Assembly (NCBI RefSeq): GCF_903645355.1
Contig: NZ_CAHJXR010000006.1
Location: forward strand, 124,001 to 188,000
Length of the DNA: 64,000 bases
Reading direction: 5' to 3'
Source of the DNA: Schaalia sp. Marseille-Q2122
Lineage (GTDB): Bacteria; Actinomycetota; Actinomycetes; Actinomycetales; Actinomycetaceae
Shown here: positions 8,146-17,484 of the stretch, piece after piece
How the letters are laid out: every line of letters begins with the position of its first letter
How positions within the stretch are numbered: position 1 is the first letter of the stretch
Made by a program: the position numbers and the translations under genes
Notes under the pieces: generated by a model
Seen by the model: only the letters and a program-made list of their open reading frames with translations
What the model was told of the DNA's origin: nothing
The model's database searches: none

Positions 8146-9101
8146 CGTCTCTGTCTGCTGAGCACTCTTCCCTGCAAGCTCCCGTGTCTATCGGCGCTGG
8201 CCGCTTTGCCCCCTCCCCCACGGGCGACCTGCATGTGGGAAACTTCCGCACTGCCCTGCTCGCTTGGCTGTGGGCACGCCAAAGCGGGCGACGTTTCCTG
8301 CTGCGCGTGGAGGATATTGACCGTGTGCGCGCCGGATCCACCGAACGCCAGCTGGAAGATCTGGCGGAGATTGGCCTGGAATGGGATGAGGAGGTCCTCA
8401 TTCAGACCACCCGCACTGACGCCCACGAAGCCGCCATTGATCGCCTCCGTGAAGGCGGGCATATCTTCGAATGCTTCTGTTCCCGTAAGGAAATTCGTGA
8501 AGCCGCATCCGCCCCGCATGTGCCCCCAGGCCACTATCCGGGTACCTGCCTGCACCTAAGCGAAGCTGAGCGCACAGCTCGGCGCGCAGCCCTTGCCGCA
8601 GAGGGAAGGATCCCGGCCCTACGACTTAGGGCGCCAGCCTCGTCCTGGACGGTCAGTGATGAGCTGCATGGCCGCTGGACAGGCCCGGTCGATCACTTCG
8701 TGGTGCGTCGTAATGACGGGGTACCCGCCTACAATCTGGCCGTCGTCGTTGATGATGCCTTCCAAGGTGTTGACCAGGTGACCCGCGGGGATGACCTGCT
8801 CTCGCAGGCACCTGCGCAGGCCGCTTTGGCTTCACTATTGGAGGTGAGTGAGCCAACCTACGTGCATGTGCCCCTGGCCCTGTCGCCGACGGGCGCTCGC
8901 CTGGCCAAACGTGATGGGGCAGTGACCCTACCGGATTTGCATGCGCTGGGATGGTCGACGGCCGATGTGCTGGAATGGATTGGGCGTTCCCTCGGAGTTG
9001 AGGGCGTGCGCTGCGCAGGCGATCTGCGTGAGGCTCTGCCGTTGGATGCTCTGCGCGGAATGGACACCAGTCCTTGGGTGGTACATCCACCTCAAGCTTG
9101 A
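8142..9101 (+). CDS. gluQ: Glutamyl-Q tRNA(Asp) synthetase
   Basis: A truncated glutamyl-tRNA synthetase paralogue (319 residues, no anticodon-binding domain) that attaches glutamate to queuosine in tRNA-Asp. It has the HIGH-region motif FAPSPTGDLHVGN, the zinc site CFC...HYPGTC (Cys-X-Cys, Tyr, Cys) and LAKRDGAV in place of KMSKS, keeping the lysine. RVEDIDRVR and YNLAVVVDDAFQGVDQVTRG are further family blocks. The start is GTG at 8142 inside the stop of the preceding gene. A dense repeat array begins about 20 bases after the stop. Confidence 0.93.
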   Translation: MTSLSAEHSSLQAPVSIGAGRFAPSPTGDLHVGNFRTALLAWLWARQSGRRFLLRVEDIDRVRAGSTERQLEDLAEIGLEWDEEVLIQTTRTDAHEAAIDRLREGGHIFECFCSRKEIREAASAPHVPPGHYPGTCLHLSEAERTARRAALAAEGRIPALRLRAPASSWTVSDELHGRWTGPVDHFVVRRNDGVPAYNLAVVVDDAFQGVDQVTRGDDLLSQAPAQAALASLLEVSEPTYVHVPLALSPTGARLAKRDGAVTLPDLHALGWSTADVLEWIGRSLGVEGVRCAGDLREALPLDALRGMDTSPWVVHPPQA

Positions 9102-9118
9102 GGCGGGGGTATGAAGCT

Positions 9119-9778
9119 AGGGTGTGAGTGCGCTCGGCGCTATTGGTAGGCTTCGGTGCTATTGGTACGCCCCGGCGCCTCGGGTACACCCCAGTGCTAT
9201 CGGTACAGTCCAGCGCCTCGGGTACAAGGCACACCACCCACCAATGACGCTCAAACACACCGATAGCGCCCAGACACACCAATGCCCCCACACACCAACA
9301 AAGCCCAGACACACCCCAGTGCTATCGGTACGGTACAGCGCCTCGGGCACCCCCAGTGCTATCGGTACGCCCCGGCGCCTCGGGCACAAGGCACACCACC
9401 GACCAATGACGCCCAAACACACCGATAGCGCCCAGATACACCAATGCCGCGCCACACCGACAAAGCCCAGGCACACCAATGCCCCCACACACCAACAAAG
9501 CCCAGACACACCCCCGTGCTATTGGTACGCCCCGGCGCCTCGGGTACAAGGCACACCACCCACCAATGACGCTCAAACACACCGATAGCGCCCAGACACA
9601 CCAATGCCCCCACACACCAACAAAGCCCAGACACACCCCCATGCTATTGGTACGCCCCGGCGCCTCAGGCACAAGGCACACCACCCACCAATGACGCCCA
9701 AACACACCGATAGCGCCTAGACACACCAATGCCGCGCCACACCGACAAAGCCCAGGCACACCAATGCCCACACACAGC
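9119..9778. repeat. Intergenic composite repeat array, about 660 bp
   Basis: A core beginning AAGGCACACCACC recurs at about 9226, 9388, 9548 and 9673, so spacing is about 162, 160 and 125 bases. Each core continues with ACCAATGACGC, CAAACACACCGATAGCGCC, and runs of CACACCAATGC and ACCAACAAAGCCCAG, then a GTGCTATTGGTACG/CCTCGGG block. The short modules are permuted and partly deleted between copies. Open frames on both strands are a product of the repeats; there are no ribosome sites or plausible proteins. Confidence 0.9.
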
Positions 9779-9822
9779 CCGACACACAGCAGCTCCGGCC
9801 AAGCCCAGCAGCCCGTCAGAAC

Positions 9823-10200
9823 TCAGAGAACACTGACCTCAACCTGCCACGAGTCGGCATCAGTCCTGCGGGCACGAGCAGGGGCGGCCACAACGCCAGA
9901 TTTACCTGCTCGCATGCGAGCCAGGGTTGCAGCAGCGTCCTCGCCCTGAAGGGTCAGGACCGTCACCCCGCACACATCAATGTCCAGGGCGTCATCGCCC
10001 AGCGATGCAATTCCCGCCTTACGGGCCACACACAGTGCGTGGAACTCCGCTCCAGCTTCCACATCCCACTGTTCCTTGGCAGCCCGCTTAGCTAGGGCGC
10101 GTTCAACTTTGGGGGAGATGGGGAGGTTGATCCAGCGTTCGCCTTCGAGGATGGTGACTTCGGGCGGGTCGAAACCTAAAAGTTTTCCCCACAGATCCAT
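9823..10200 (-). CDS. Hypothetical cytoplasmic protein, 125 residues
   Basis: Not recognised. ATG at 10200 is preceded by AAAGGAGGCCCCG, an excellent ribosome site, which argues for a real gene. The protein starts MDLWGKLLGFDPPEVTILEGERWINLP, is soluble, and has an Ala/Arg-rich middle (KVERALAKRAAKEQWDVEAGAEFHALCVARKAG) and a C-terminal basic segment. There is no signal peptide, transmembrane helix or known catalytic motif. It lies between the repeat array and tRNA-Arg on the same strand as the tRNA. Confidence 0.7.
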   Translation of the reverse strand: MDLWGKLLGFDPPEVTILEGERWINLPISPKVERALAKRAAKEQWDVEAGAEFHALCVARKAGIASLGDDALDIDVCGVTVLTLQGEDAAATLARMRAGKSGVVAAPARARRTDADSWQVEVSVL

Positions 10201-10370
10201 CGGGGCCTCCTTTGAGATTGACGAACGGCCGTTGTTCGCATGATCTTCCTCGCGCCTGCTGGGCGGAGCGTTGGCATGATTCGACGATCGCCACACGGGC
10301 GGGTATCGTCAAGAGATGGCAACAGATACGCTGAACCCCCGCCAGTGGATCACACCGACGGGGGCCGCTG

Positions 10371-10443
10371 CGCGCTCGAAGGGACTCGAACCCCCAACCT
10401 TCTGATCCGTAGTCAGATGCTCTATCCATTGAGCTACGAGCGC
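10371..10443 (-). tRNA. tRNA-Arg (anticodon ACG)
   Basis: A 73-base cloverleaf on the minus strand. The acceptor stem pairs GCGCTCG with CGAGCGC, the D arm is GCTC...GAGC, the anticodon stem is TCTGA/TCAGA with loop CTACGGA (anticodon ACG), and the T loop is TTCGAGT. CCA is not encoded. Its A34 is the substrate of TadA encoded at 1330-2109. Confidence 0.95.
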
Positions 10444-10634
10444 AGTGCCGTTTGGCTGAGAAATACTCTAAGGCACGTTCCACCCTCGACACAAATCCGT
10501 CGACTAGGCGATGGGTCACACTTAGGCCGGTCGGAGCCGCTTCGATAGAATCTTGCGAATCCGACCGCCAGCAGTTCAGACCTTCAGGCACTGCCACTCG
10601 CCAGGCTCTGCTACCTGCACGTCAAGGCTGGCCA

Positions 10635-10719
10635 CTAGACGACACTGACTATTAGACAGCACTGGCCACTAGACAACACTCACCATCAGGCAACACCGCC
10701 CGCTAGACGACACCGCCCC
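10635..10719. repeat. Five 17-bp tandem repeats next to the aldo/keto reductase stop codon
   Basis: Units such as CTAGACGACACTGACTA start at 10635, 10652, 10669, 10686 and 10703. The next 17 bases (10720-10736, CTAAACGAGGCTGGCCG) look like a diverged sixth unit and contain the reductase stop codon and last residues. The rest of 10444-10634 shows nothing recognisable. Confidence 0.85.
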
Positions 10720-11787
10720 CTAAACGAGGCTGGCCGCCCGAGAATGTTCATCAATGATGCGCAGCTCCTCGTCACTGAAGTTCCAGGTGCCGATCGCACC
10801 AACAGAGTCGCGGATCTGCTCAACAGAGGAGGCGCCCACCAATACGGTGGTGATGCGCGGATCTCGCAGCAGCCAGGCCAGGGCCATCTGAGCCAGTGAT
10901 TGCCCACGCTGAGCAGCCAAATCCGCCAAAGCACGCAGGTGGGTGAGGCGATCCTCGGTGAGGACGTCGGGGGTAAGGAAGCGTTGCTGTCGCATGCGCG
11001 AGCCCTCGGGGATGCGGTCCTCGCCCAGGTACTTATTGGTGAGCAGCCCCTGCGCCAGGGGTGAGAACACCGCCATGCCGAGGCCGAGTTCCTCACACAC
11101 GTCCGTCAGGCCGTTTTCAATGCCGCGGTTGAGCATGTTGTACACGGGTTGGTGGACGACGAGGGGGAGGCGGATTTCCCGGGCGATGCGCACCGCCTCA
11201 CGGGTTTGCTCCACGTCGTAGGAGGAGATGCCCGCGTACAGTGCCTTACCTGACCGCACGGCCTGGTCGAGGGAGAGGATCGTTTCTTCGACCGGGGTGG
11301 TGGGGTCGAAGCGGTGGCTGTAGAAGATGTCCACGTAGTCGAGGCCCATGCGGGTGAGGGATTGGTCAAGGGAGTTGAGGACGTACTTACGTCCGCCGCC
11401 ACCTTGGCCGTAGGGGCCCGGCCACATGTCGTAGCCCGCCTTGGTGGTGATGACGAGTTCGTCGCGGTAGGGCCGGAAGTCGTGGGCGAAGTGGATGCCG
11501 AAGTTCGTTTCCGCTGACCCGTAGGGCACGCCGTAGTTATTGGCGAGGTCGAATTGGGTGATGCCCAGGTCGAAGGCGGTGCGCAGAATGTCGCGCTGAC
11601 GGTTCATGGGGGTGTCGCCCCCGAAGTGCTGCCAGAGGCCGAGGCTGAGGACGGGCAGGTCGAGGCCGGAGCGGCCGCAGCGGCGGTAGTGGGCGCCCGC
11701 AGCCTCGTAACGGTCTGGGGCGGCCAGCCATGGGTGGTCGACCTGCTGGGGGGCGACGGGCGTGCCGAGGTTGAGTGAGTGTTCCAT
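10720..11787 (-). CDS. Aldo/keto reductase, YghZ/AKR14-like
   Basis: A 355-residue NADPH-dependent reductase of the aldo/keto superfamily, closest in pattern to YghZ (L-glyceraldehyde 3-phosphate reductase) and voltage-channel beta subunits. Evidence: YRRCGRSGLDLPVLSLGLW, FDLANNYGVPYGSAE (catalytic Asp and Tyr), ITTKAGYDMWPGPYG (catalytic Lys), the VDIFYSHR segment (His), and the NADPH-binding tail VLVGASSVEQIRDSVGA. The start chosen is ATG at 11787 after AAGGGGACCCC; an upstream ATG lacks a ribosome site. Substrate is not determined; such enzymes detoxify reactive aldehydes such as methylglyoxal. It is monocistronic, with a repeat array abutting its 3' end. Confidence 0.9.
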   Translation of the reverse strand: MEHSLNLGTPVAPQQVDHPWLAAPDRYEAAGAHYRRCGRSGLDLPVLSLGLWQHFGGDTPMNRQRDILRTAFDLGITQFDLANNYGVPYGSAETNFGIHFAHDFRPYRDELVITTKAGYDMWPGPYGQGGGGRKYVLNSLDQSLTRMGLDYVDIFYSHRFDPTTPVEETILSLDQAVRSGKALYAGISSYDVEQTREAVRIAREIRLPLVVHQPVYNMLNRGIENGLTDVCEELGLGMAVFSPLAQGLLTNKYLGEDRIPEGSRMRQQRFLTPDVLTEDRLTHLRALADLAAQRGQSLAQMALAWLLRDPRITTVLVGASSVEQIRDSVGAIGTWNFSDEELRIIDEHSRAASLV

Positions 11788-12321
11788 GGGGTCCCCTTGC
11801 AGTGTGGGTGGTGAAGCAAAGGTCATCGGTGAGTCTTTGCGGGGTGAAACCTGGTGTCGACTGTATCGCATGCGTGACCTGCAGACACTGTGGAGGGTAT
11901 GCCCTCAAGAACGAGGGCGCAGAACGGAGGGGCAGGACGAGGGCGGGTGGCGAGCGTGGGTGACGAGGGCGACGGCCTCGTTGGGCGGAGCGAACTAGCC
12001 ACGAAGAGGGGCGCCATGTGCGTCAACAGGTGACGGAAGAGCTTTGGGGGAGCCCCGGCCCTGCATGGTGCGTGCAGGGCCGGGCGGGACGGTGCTTGTT
12101 AGCGCCATTGATAACGAGCGCGTCCGTTGCAGTGATGCGGCTCGCTTTTCATCATATGTAGGAGATGGCCCACATTTTGTTATTTGGGAAAACGTAACCA
12201 AAACGTGACATACCAGCTGATGAACAGTGCCGTTTTACAGGGTGAGCACCCCTATTCCTGGCCAGCCCAAAGGAGGAAGATAGAGAAGAACCCTTCCCTT
12301 CTTTCACTTTTGGAGAGACGT
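11788..12321. other. Spacer between reductase and purine permease, with hairpin 12054-12084
   Basis: No gene is supported in these 534 bases. A 12-bp perfect stem (CCCGGCCCTGCA / TGCAGGGCCGGG, 7-base loop) sits at 12054-12084. The stretch 12170-12300 is AT-rich and precedes the permease, so its promoter is probably there. TGATAACGA at 12109-12117 matches half of the LacI-type operator at 41576. I did not recognise a purine riboswitch. Confidence 0.45.
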
Positions 12322-14283
12322 ATGGCTTTCGCGACCCGCCAAAGCACGCACCACAACCCCTCCTCCCCCACTGTTAAAGACCCTGTCGACGCGGTACCTC
12401 CCGTCGGCAAACTCACCGTCCTGGGCATCCAACACGTCCTCGCCTTCTACGCTGGCGCCGTCGTCGTCCCCCTCGTCATTGCCTCCGGCCTCGGCCTCGA
12501 TGAACAAACCACCATCCACCTCATCAACGCCGACCTCTTCACCTGCGGCATCGCCTCCATCATCCAATCGGCGGGCCTTGGCCCCAAGATCGGCGTGCGC
12601 CTCCCGCTCCTCCAAGGCGTCACCTTCACCGCAGTCTCTCCCCTCATCGCTATTGGCCTGTCCGCAGGCGGAGGCGTAGAAGGCTTGGCCACCATGTACG
12701 GCGCCATCATCGTCGCCGGCCTGCTGACCTTCTTCGCAGCCCCCTACTTCGCCAAACTCCTACGCTTCTTCCCGCCCGTCGTCACCGGCACCCTCCTGAC
12801 CATCATGGGCACGACCCTGCTCGCCGTCTCCGCCATGGACATCGTCCGCTGGGGTAGCGATGCCGCCAACGCCGAGGCCGCCGCCGCAGGCACCCTCAAG
12901 GGCCTGGCCTACGCTCTAGGAACCCTGGCCCTGATCGTCCTCATCCAACGCATCTTCAAGGGCTTCATGGCGACGATCTCCGTCCTCGCAGGCCTGGTGA
13001 TTGGCACCTTCGTCGCATGGACGCTGGGGGATGCCTCCTTCGGCGGGGTCAACGAGGCCGCCGTCTTCGGCCTGACCACCCCCTTCTTCTTCGGCTGGCC
13101 TGCCTTCTCCGCCACCGCCATCCTCTCGATGGTCATTGTCATGGCCATCACCGCAGTGGAAACCACCGGTGACGTCTTCGCCACCGGTGAGATCGTCGGC
13201 CGACGCATCAAGCCCCAGCACATCGCCAATGCCCTGCGCGCCGATGGCCTGTCGACCACACTGGGCGGCGTACTCAACTCCTTCCCCTACACCTGCTTTG
13301 CGCAGAACGTCGGCCTCGTGCGCCTCTCTGGCGTGAAGTCCCGCTGGGTGATCACCATGGCTGGCGCCATCATGATCATCCTGGGCCTGCTTCCCAAGGC
13401 TGGCGCCATCGTGGCCTCCATCCCCGGGCCGGTCCTCGGCGGCGCCTCCCTAGCGATGTTCGCCTCTGTCGCCGTCGTGGGAATTCAGACCTTGAGTAAG
13501 GTCGACCTGCACGACAATCGCAATGCTGCCATCGTGTCGACCTCCATCGGCCTGGCGCTGCTGGTCACCCTGCGTCCCGAGTTGGGCTCGATGGTGCCCT
13601 CGTGGGCGCAGGTCTTCTTTGGCTCAGGCGTGACCATGGGTGCCACTATCGCCATCGTGTTGAATATCGTGTTCTTCCACATTGGCCGCCAGAAGGGCGA
13701 GGACGTCGCCGTCCTTGACGGCCAGCCCGTTGACCTTGAGCAGATCAACAACATGTCCCGTGAGGACTTCGTCAACACTTTCGGTGGCATGTTCGCCGGT
13801 GACACCTGGCCGGTAGAGAACGCGTGGCAGCATCGCCCCTTTGCCTCCACTGCCGACCTGCGTCAGGCCTTCCACGAGGCCGTTTTTGCGGCCTCCCCCA
13901 GCATGCAGGAAAGCCTTATCGGCAACTACGTTGATATCGCTGAGCTTGTCATGCACGGTAGTGATGATCCGCAGGCGAACCTTGATGTCGCTTCCCTCGC
14001 TGCTGGTGATATGACCGATGAGCAACGTAACGCCTTGGAGGCTGTCGCTCAGGCCTACCGTCAAAAGTTTGGTCGTCCTCTCATCATGTGCGTCACCAAC
14101 CTGACCGGCCACGAACAGTTGGTCTACCAGGCGTGGAGGCGCGTTGATTCCTCCCCCGCCCGTGAAGCGCGCGTCGCTTTGGGCGAGGTGTTGGATATTG
14201 CTGATGAGCGTTTCAATATGCTTGTCGCCGACGCTAATCCAATTCGTACGGCATGGATTCGGAAATTCGACCAACTGGATTAA
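12322..14283 (+). CDS. NCS2 xanthine/urate permease fused to OHCU-decarboxylase-like domain
   Basis: A 653-residue fusion. Residues about 25-470 are an NCS2 (UraA/PbuX/PucJK-type) proton-coupled purine carrier: QHVLAFYAGAVVVPLV, the TAVETTGD motif, NSFPYTCFAQNVGLVRLSGVK and about 14 membrane segments. Residues about 485-653 resemble 2-oxo-4-hydroxy-4-carboxy-5-ureidoimidazoline decarboxylase, the last step of urate breakdown to allantoin: MSREDFVNTFGGMF, RPFAST, MTDEQRNAL, YRQKFGRPLIMCV and EVLDIADERFNML. In the active enzyme the HPxL motif supplies the catalytic His; here the aligned segment reads NYVDI, so the His is Tyr. The Glu of EQ is kept. The tail may be an inactive or regulatory domain. 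ATG 12322 follows GGAGAGACGT. Confidence 0.88.
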   Translation: MAFATRQSTHHNPSSPTVKDPVDAVPPVGKLTVLGIQHVLAFYAGAVVVPLVIASGLGLDEQTTIHLINADLFTCGIASIIQSAGLGPKIGVRLPLLQGVTFTAVSPLIAIGLSAGGGVEGLATMYGAIIVAGLLTFFAAPYFAKLLRFFPPVVTGTLLTIMGTTLLAVSAMDIVRWGSDAANAEAAAAGTLKGLAYALGTLALIVLIQRIFKGFMATISVLAGLVIGTFVAWTLGDASFGGVNEAAVFGLTTPFFFGWPAFSATAILSMVIVMAITAVETTGDVFATGEIVGRRIKPQHIANALRADGLSTTLGGVLNSFPYTCFAQNVGLVRLSGVKSRWVITMAGAIMIILGLLPKAGAIVASIPGPVLGGASLAMFASVAVVGIQTLSKVDLHDNRNAAIVSTSIGLALLVTLRPELGSMVPSWAQVFFGSGVTMGATIAIVLNIVFFHIGRQKGEDVAVLDGQPVDLEQINNMSREDFVNTFGGMFAGDTWPVENAWQHRPFASTADLRQAFHEAVFAASPSMQESLIGNYVDIAELVMHGSDDPQANLDVASLAAGDMTDEQRNALEAVAQAYRQKFGRPLIMCVTNLTGHEQLVYQAWRRVDSSPAREARVALGEVLDIADERFNMLVADANPIRTAWIRKFDQLD

Positions 14284-14298
14284 GTGTGATCCCCAGGT

Positions 14299-14345
14299 AA
14301 CGATGTGGCCGCGAAAGAGGAAAACTTTCGCGGCCACATCGTTTT
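14299..14345 (+). terminator. Strong terminator after the purine permease
   Basis: A 19-bp perfect stem with 7-base loop (arms around GATGTGGCCGCGAAAG and its complement) followed by a T5 run. Classic intrinsic terminator. Confidence 0.95.
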
Positions 14346-14443
14346 TACCTGCAGAAATCCTGACTCTCAGCAGCTTTTTCATAAAGTCCTTGTCACATCG
14401 GTGCCAAATCTCGCGTTGAGGCCAAAAAATACAGTTACACTCT

Positions 14444-14530
14444 CCCGGTAAGGGAAACCACGGTTCATCGGCCTATACGCGTTACCGGGCTAGCCAGGGT
14501 GCCCCATGCCATGAGTTCTCGACACCCTGG
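14444..14530 (+). promoter_or_regulatory. Structured 5' leader of the LacI-family gene
   Basis: Two inverted repeats in series lie before the start codon: CCCGGTAA (14444-14451) with TTACCGGG (14482-14489), and CCAGGGTG (14494-14501) with CACCCTGG (14523-14530). The second overlaps the GGGAG ribosome site, so folding could mask translation initiation. It does not match a riboswitch I know. Confidence 0.4.
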
Positions 14531-14541
14531 GAGAAATCACC

Positions 14542-15606
14542 ATGACTCGCAAGCGCGTGCGTCTCGCTGACGTCGCTGAAGAAGCAGGCGTTTCTGCTTC
14601 GACAGCGTCACGCGCGCTTGGATTCGACTCTCATTTAATTAGCCCCGCGACACGAGAACGCGTGCGCATGGTCGCACAGCGCCTCGGATATCGAGTGAAT
14701 CCCATTGCCCGATCATTACGAATGTCCTCAACGGCATCCATTGGAATGGTCGTGCCTTCCATTATGAATCCATTCTTTATGGAACTCGTCGCCCATGTTG
14801 AAAGCTGCCTCGCTGACGAGCATATGGCACTGCACCTGTCGAACTCCCGCGACTCCCACACCGTTGAGGACCAGCACATTCGTACCTTCTCCTCCGGTTC
14901 CGTTGATGGCCTCATCATCGTCCCCTGCCACGAGATCTCCAGCGCCCCCGCCATTGAGCACGCTTCTCGTTCCCTCCCCATCGTCCAGCTTGACCGCCCG
15001 TGCCCCAATATCGGTATTGCCAGCGTCGGCGTGGATGACCGCGCGAGCATCGGCATGATCATGGATCACCTGCAGGCTCAGGGCGTCCACACCCTCGCGC
15101 TGGTGACAAATACCGGCGCTAACCTCTCCTCCATGGCACGCGTCCACGAGGCCCTACAAGCCGCAACGCGCCTGGGAATGGACCTCCCTGAGAACCGCAT
15201 TATCGAAGGCTGCCAGTCCGTTGAAGGCGGTATCGAAGCGGCCCGAGCTCTTCGCGCCCAAGGGCCCCTTCCCGATGCCATTGTCTGCCTCAACGACCTG
15301 CTGGCCCTCGGGGTCATTGCCGAGCTACGCAAGCGCGGCATCCGGGTCCCCGATGACGTGTTGGTAACTGGCTTTGATGATATTCAATTCGCTGCTCTAT
15401 CAACGCCGAGCCTGACCACCATCCGTCAGCCCCTCATGCAGATCGCCCGCACAGCGGTGCAGATCCTGCTGAATAACCAGCCCAATAGCTACACGCGCAC
15501 GACCTTCAAGGGTGAACTCATTGTCCGTGAGTCCACCACGCGCCTCTACCCGCCTCAGCGTCCTGGTTCCCTCCCTATCTGGGCAGCCCAAAAAGTCAGC
15601 AACTGA
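14542..15606 (+). CDS. LacI-family transcriptional regulator
   Basis: A 354-residue repressor-type regulator. Residues 6-27 form the LacI helix-turn-helix (RLADVAEEAGVSASTASRAL), followed by the hinge helix (NPIARSLRMSSTASIG) and a periplasmic-binding-protein-like effector domain (IGMVVPSIMNPFFMELV, VDGLIIVPCHE, VTGFDDIQFAALSTPSLTTIRQP). The ligand cannot be read; the neighbours are a purine permease upstream and a peptide importer downstream, convergent. A LacI-type operator exists at 41576 before the sugar importer, but linkage to this regulator is only a possibility. ATG 14542 follows GGGAGAAATCACC. Confidence 0.93.
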   Translation: MTRKRVRLADVAEEAGVSASTASRALGFDSHLISPATRERVRMVAQRLGYRVNPIARSLRMSSTASIGMVVPSIMNPFFMELVAHVESCLADEHMALHLSNSRDSHTVEDQHIRTFSSGSVDGLIIVPCHEISSAPAIEHASRSLPIVQLDRPCPNIGIASVGVDDRASIGMIMDHLQAQGVHTLALVTNTGANLSSMARVHEALQAATRLGMDLPENRIIEGCQSVEGGIEAARALRAQGPLPDAIVCLNDLLALGVIAELRKRGIRVPDDVLVTGFDDIQFAALSTPSLTTIRQPLMQIARTAVQILLNNQPNSYTRTTFKGELIVRESTTRLYPPQRPGSLPIWAAQKVSN

Positions 15607-15611
15607 CCGCA

Positions 15612-15652
15612 TACAAGAGTGGCCACACGCAGTGCGTGTGGCCACTCTTGTA
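15612..15652. terminator. Bidirectional terminator
   Basis: A 19-bp perfect stem (arms containing AGAGTGGCCACACGC) with a 3-base loop AGT lies between the convergent LacI gene and the peptide-transporter ATPase gene. It is symmetric, with short T/A tails both ways. Confidence 0.9.
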
Positions 15653-15726
15653 CAGCCAGTCAGTGCCCCACCCCGGCAGTCCTCCTCATAGAGGTCAAGA
15701 CCTTCAGCCGGGGCGGTGCGCCGCGG

Positions 15727-17484
15727 TCAGAGGTTGAGCTGGATCGATCGACCCGGAACGGCCTCGATGAGTTCGCGCGTGTAATCCTGAACGGGGCTAC
15801 CAAAGAGGACATCCGAGGGAGCCTGCTCAACGAGCTTGCCGTGCTCCATGACGACCACGTCATCGGCGATCTGGCGGACGACAGCCAGGTCGTGGGTGAT
15901 GAAGAGGTAAGACAGGCCCAGCTGAGCCTGAAGGTCATTGAGCAAGTACAGGATCTGGTTCTGCACGAGTACGTCCAGAGCGGACACGGCCTCGTCAAGC
16001 ACGACGACCTCAGGGTTGAGGGCGAGGGCACGAGCGATAGCCACGCGCTGACGCTGACCGCCGGAGAGTTCATTGGGGTAGCGGCGCATCACCGAACGCG
16101 GCAGGGCCACAAGGTCCAGCAGCTCGGACACGCGATCGATGCGCTCCCTCTTCGATCCAATGCCATGAACGCGCAGGGGCTCTTCAATGACACGGAAGAT
16201 GGAGTACATCGGGTCGAGGGAACCGTAAGGGTTCTGGAACACGACCTGCAGGTGGCGACGCAGCTCGAAAAGCTCCCGATCAGAGAAGGTTGAGCAGTCG
16301 CGGCCCTTGAAGTAGACCTTGCCCGAGGTCGGATCCAGCAGGTTGAGGATCATATTCGCCACGGTCGACTTGCCCGAACCGGACTCACCCACAACCGCCA
16401 GGGTCGTGCCCTTACGCAGGGTAAAGGAGACGTCGTCAACGGCCTTGAGCTTGGAGGCCTCGCCCTTTTGACCGCGAATATCGAAGATCTTGGTGAGGTT
16501 TTCGACGCGGATGATTTCCTCGGTCGAGGTCGCACCCGCACCGGAGCCGGTGAGCTCTTCGTCGGTGATTTCGATGCCGCGCGCGTGGGCAGACTCGATA
16601 CGAGCCGAGGCCAGCGAGGGCGCCGCCGACACCAGACGCTTGGTGTAGGGGTGCTGCGGGCGCTGAAGGATCTCCAGAGCCGGGCCGGACTCGACAATAC
16701 GACCGCGGTGCATGACGACAAGCTGCTCGGCGCGTTCTGCTGCCAGACCCAGGTCGTGGGTGATGAAGAGAACGGCGGTGCCCAGATCCTGGGTCAGCTG
16801 AGCCAGGTGGTCAAGGATGCGACGCTGGACGGTGACGTCGAGGGCCGAGGTCGGCTCGTCGGCGATCAGCAGCTTGGGGCGTGCCGCCATGCCCATGGCG
16901 ATGAGGGAGCGCTGACGCATACCGCCCGAGAATTCGTGGGGGTATTGCTTGGCGCGGCGTCCGGCCTCGGGAAGGCCGGCCTCTTCGAGAAGCTCATTGA
17001 CGCGCACTGGCATGTTAATCTTGTCGCCCTGGATGGCTCGGGATTTGCCGGGGCGCTGTCTGGCGGCCTCAATGACGTGTGCCTTGTTGGCTTCCAGGGC
17101 TTCTTGCACCTGGCGGCCGATGCGCAGCACGGGGTTGAGGTTGGTCATCGGGTCCTGGGGGACCAGGCCGATACCGGAGCCACGCAGTTCGACCCACTCA
17201 TCGTCGCTGAGGTTGGTGATATCCCTACCGTCGAATTCGATGGTGCCAGCGGTGACCTTACCGGTGCCGGGCAGTAGGCCGATGACGGCGGCGGCAGTGG
17301 TGGACTTACCGGAGCCGGATTCACCGACGATTGCGACGGTTTGACCGGGGTAGATGGTCAGGTTAGCGCCGCGGACGGCGGGGACGGTGCCGGTGGAGGT
17401 CGTGAAGGTGACTTCCAGGTCGGTGATGCGCAGCAGAGGGGTCTGGTCGTCTGCGTGTACTTCAGTGTTCATTTCTTCGCTCAC
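15727..17484 (-). CDS. Peptide ABC transporter, fused double ATPase (DppD-DppF type)
   Basis: 585 residues with two complete ABC ATPase units. Unit 1 (about 17-290): [35 protein letters not shown], then the oligopeptide-type C-terminal extension ([13 protein letters not shown]). Unit 2 (about 330-585): [36 protein letters not shown]. Both belong to the oligopeptide/dipeptide/nickel subclass. In many bacteria these are two genes, and the fusion is common in Actinobacteria. Its start overlaps the stop of the preceding permease by four bases. Last gene of the operon that begins at 21324. Confidence 0.95.
   Translation of the reverse strand: MSEEMNTEVHADDQTPLLRITDLEVTFTTSTGTVPAVRGANLTIYPGQTVAIVGESGSGKSTTAAAVIGLLPGTGKVTAGTIEFDGRDITNLSDDEWVELRGSGIGLVPQDPMTNLNPVLRIGRQVQEALEANKAHVIEAARQRPGKSRAIQGDKINMPVRVNELLEEAGLPEAGRRAKQYPHEFSGGMRQRSLIAMGMAARPKLLIADEPTSALDVTVQRRILDHLAQLTQDLGTAVLFITHDLGLAAERAEQLVVMHRGRIVESGPALEILQRPQHPYTKRLVSAAPSLASARIESAHARGIEITDEELTGSGAGATSTEEIIRVENLTKIFDIRGQKGEASKLKAVDDVSFTLRKGTTLAVVGESGSGKSTVANMILNLLDPTSGKVYFKGRDCSTFSDRELFELRRHLQVVFQNPYGSLDPMYSIFRVIEEPLRVHGIGSKRERIDRVSELLDLVALPRSVMRRYPNELSGGQRQRVAIARALALNPEVVVLDEAVSALDVLVQNQILYLLNDLQAQLGLSYLFITHDLAVVRQIADDVVVMEHGKLVEQAPSDVLFGSPVQDYTRELIEAVPGRSIQLNL

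Noticed and set aside
9119-9778. Possible CRISPR array or repetitive secreted protein
   Set aside because: Repeat spacing and order are irregular, spacers are themselves repeats, no cas gene is near, and the open frames lack ribosome sites and change identity with repeat phase.
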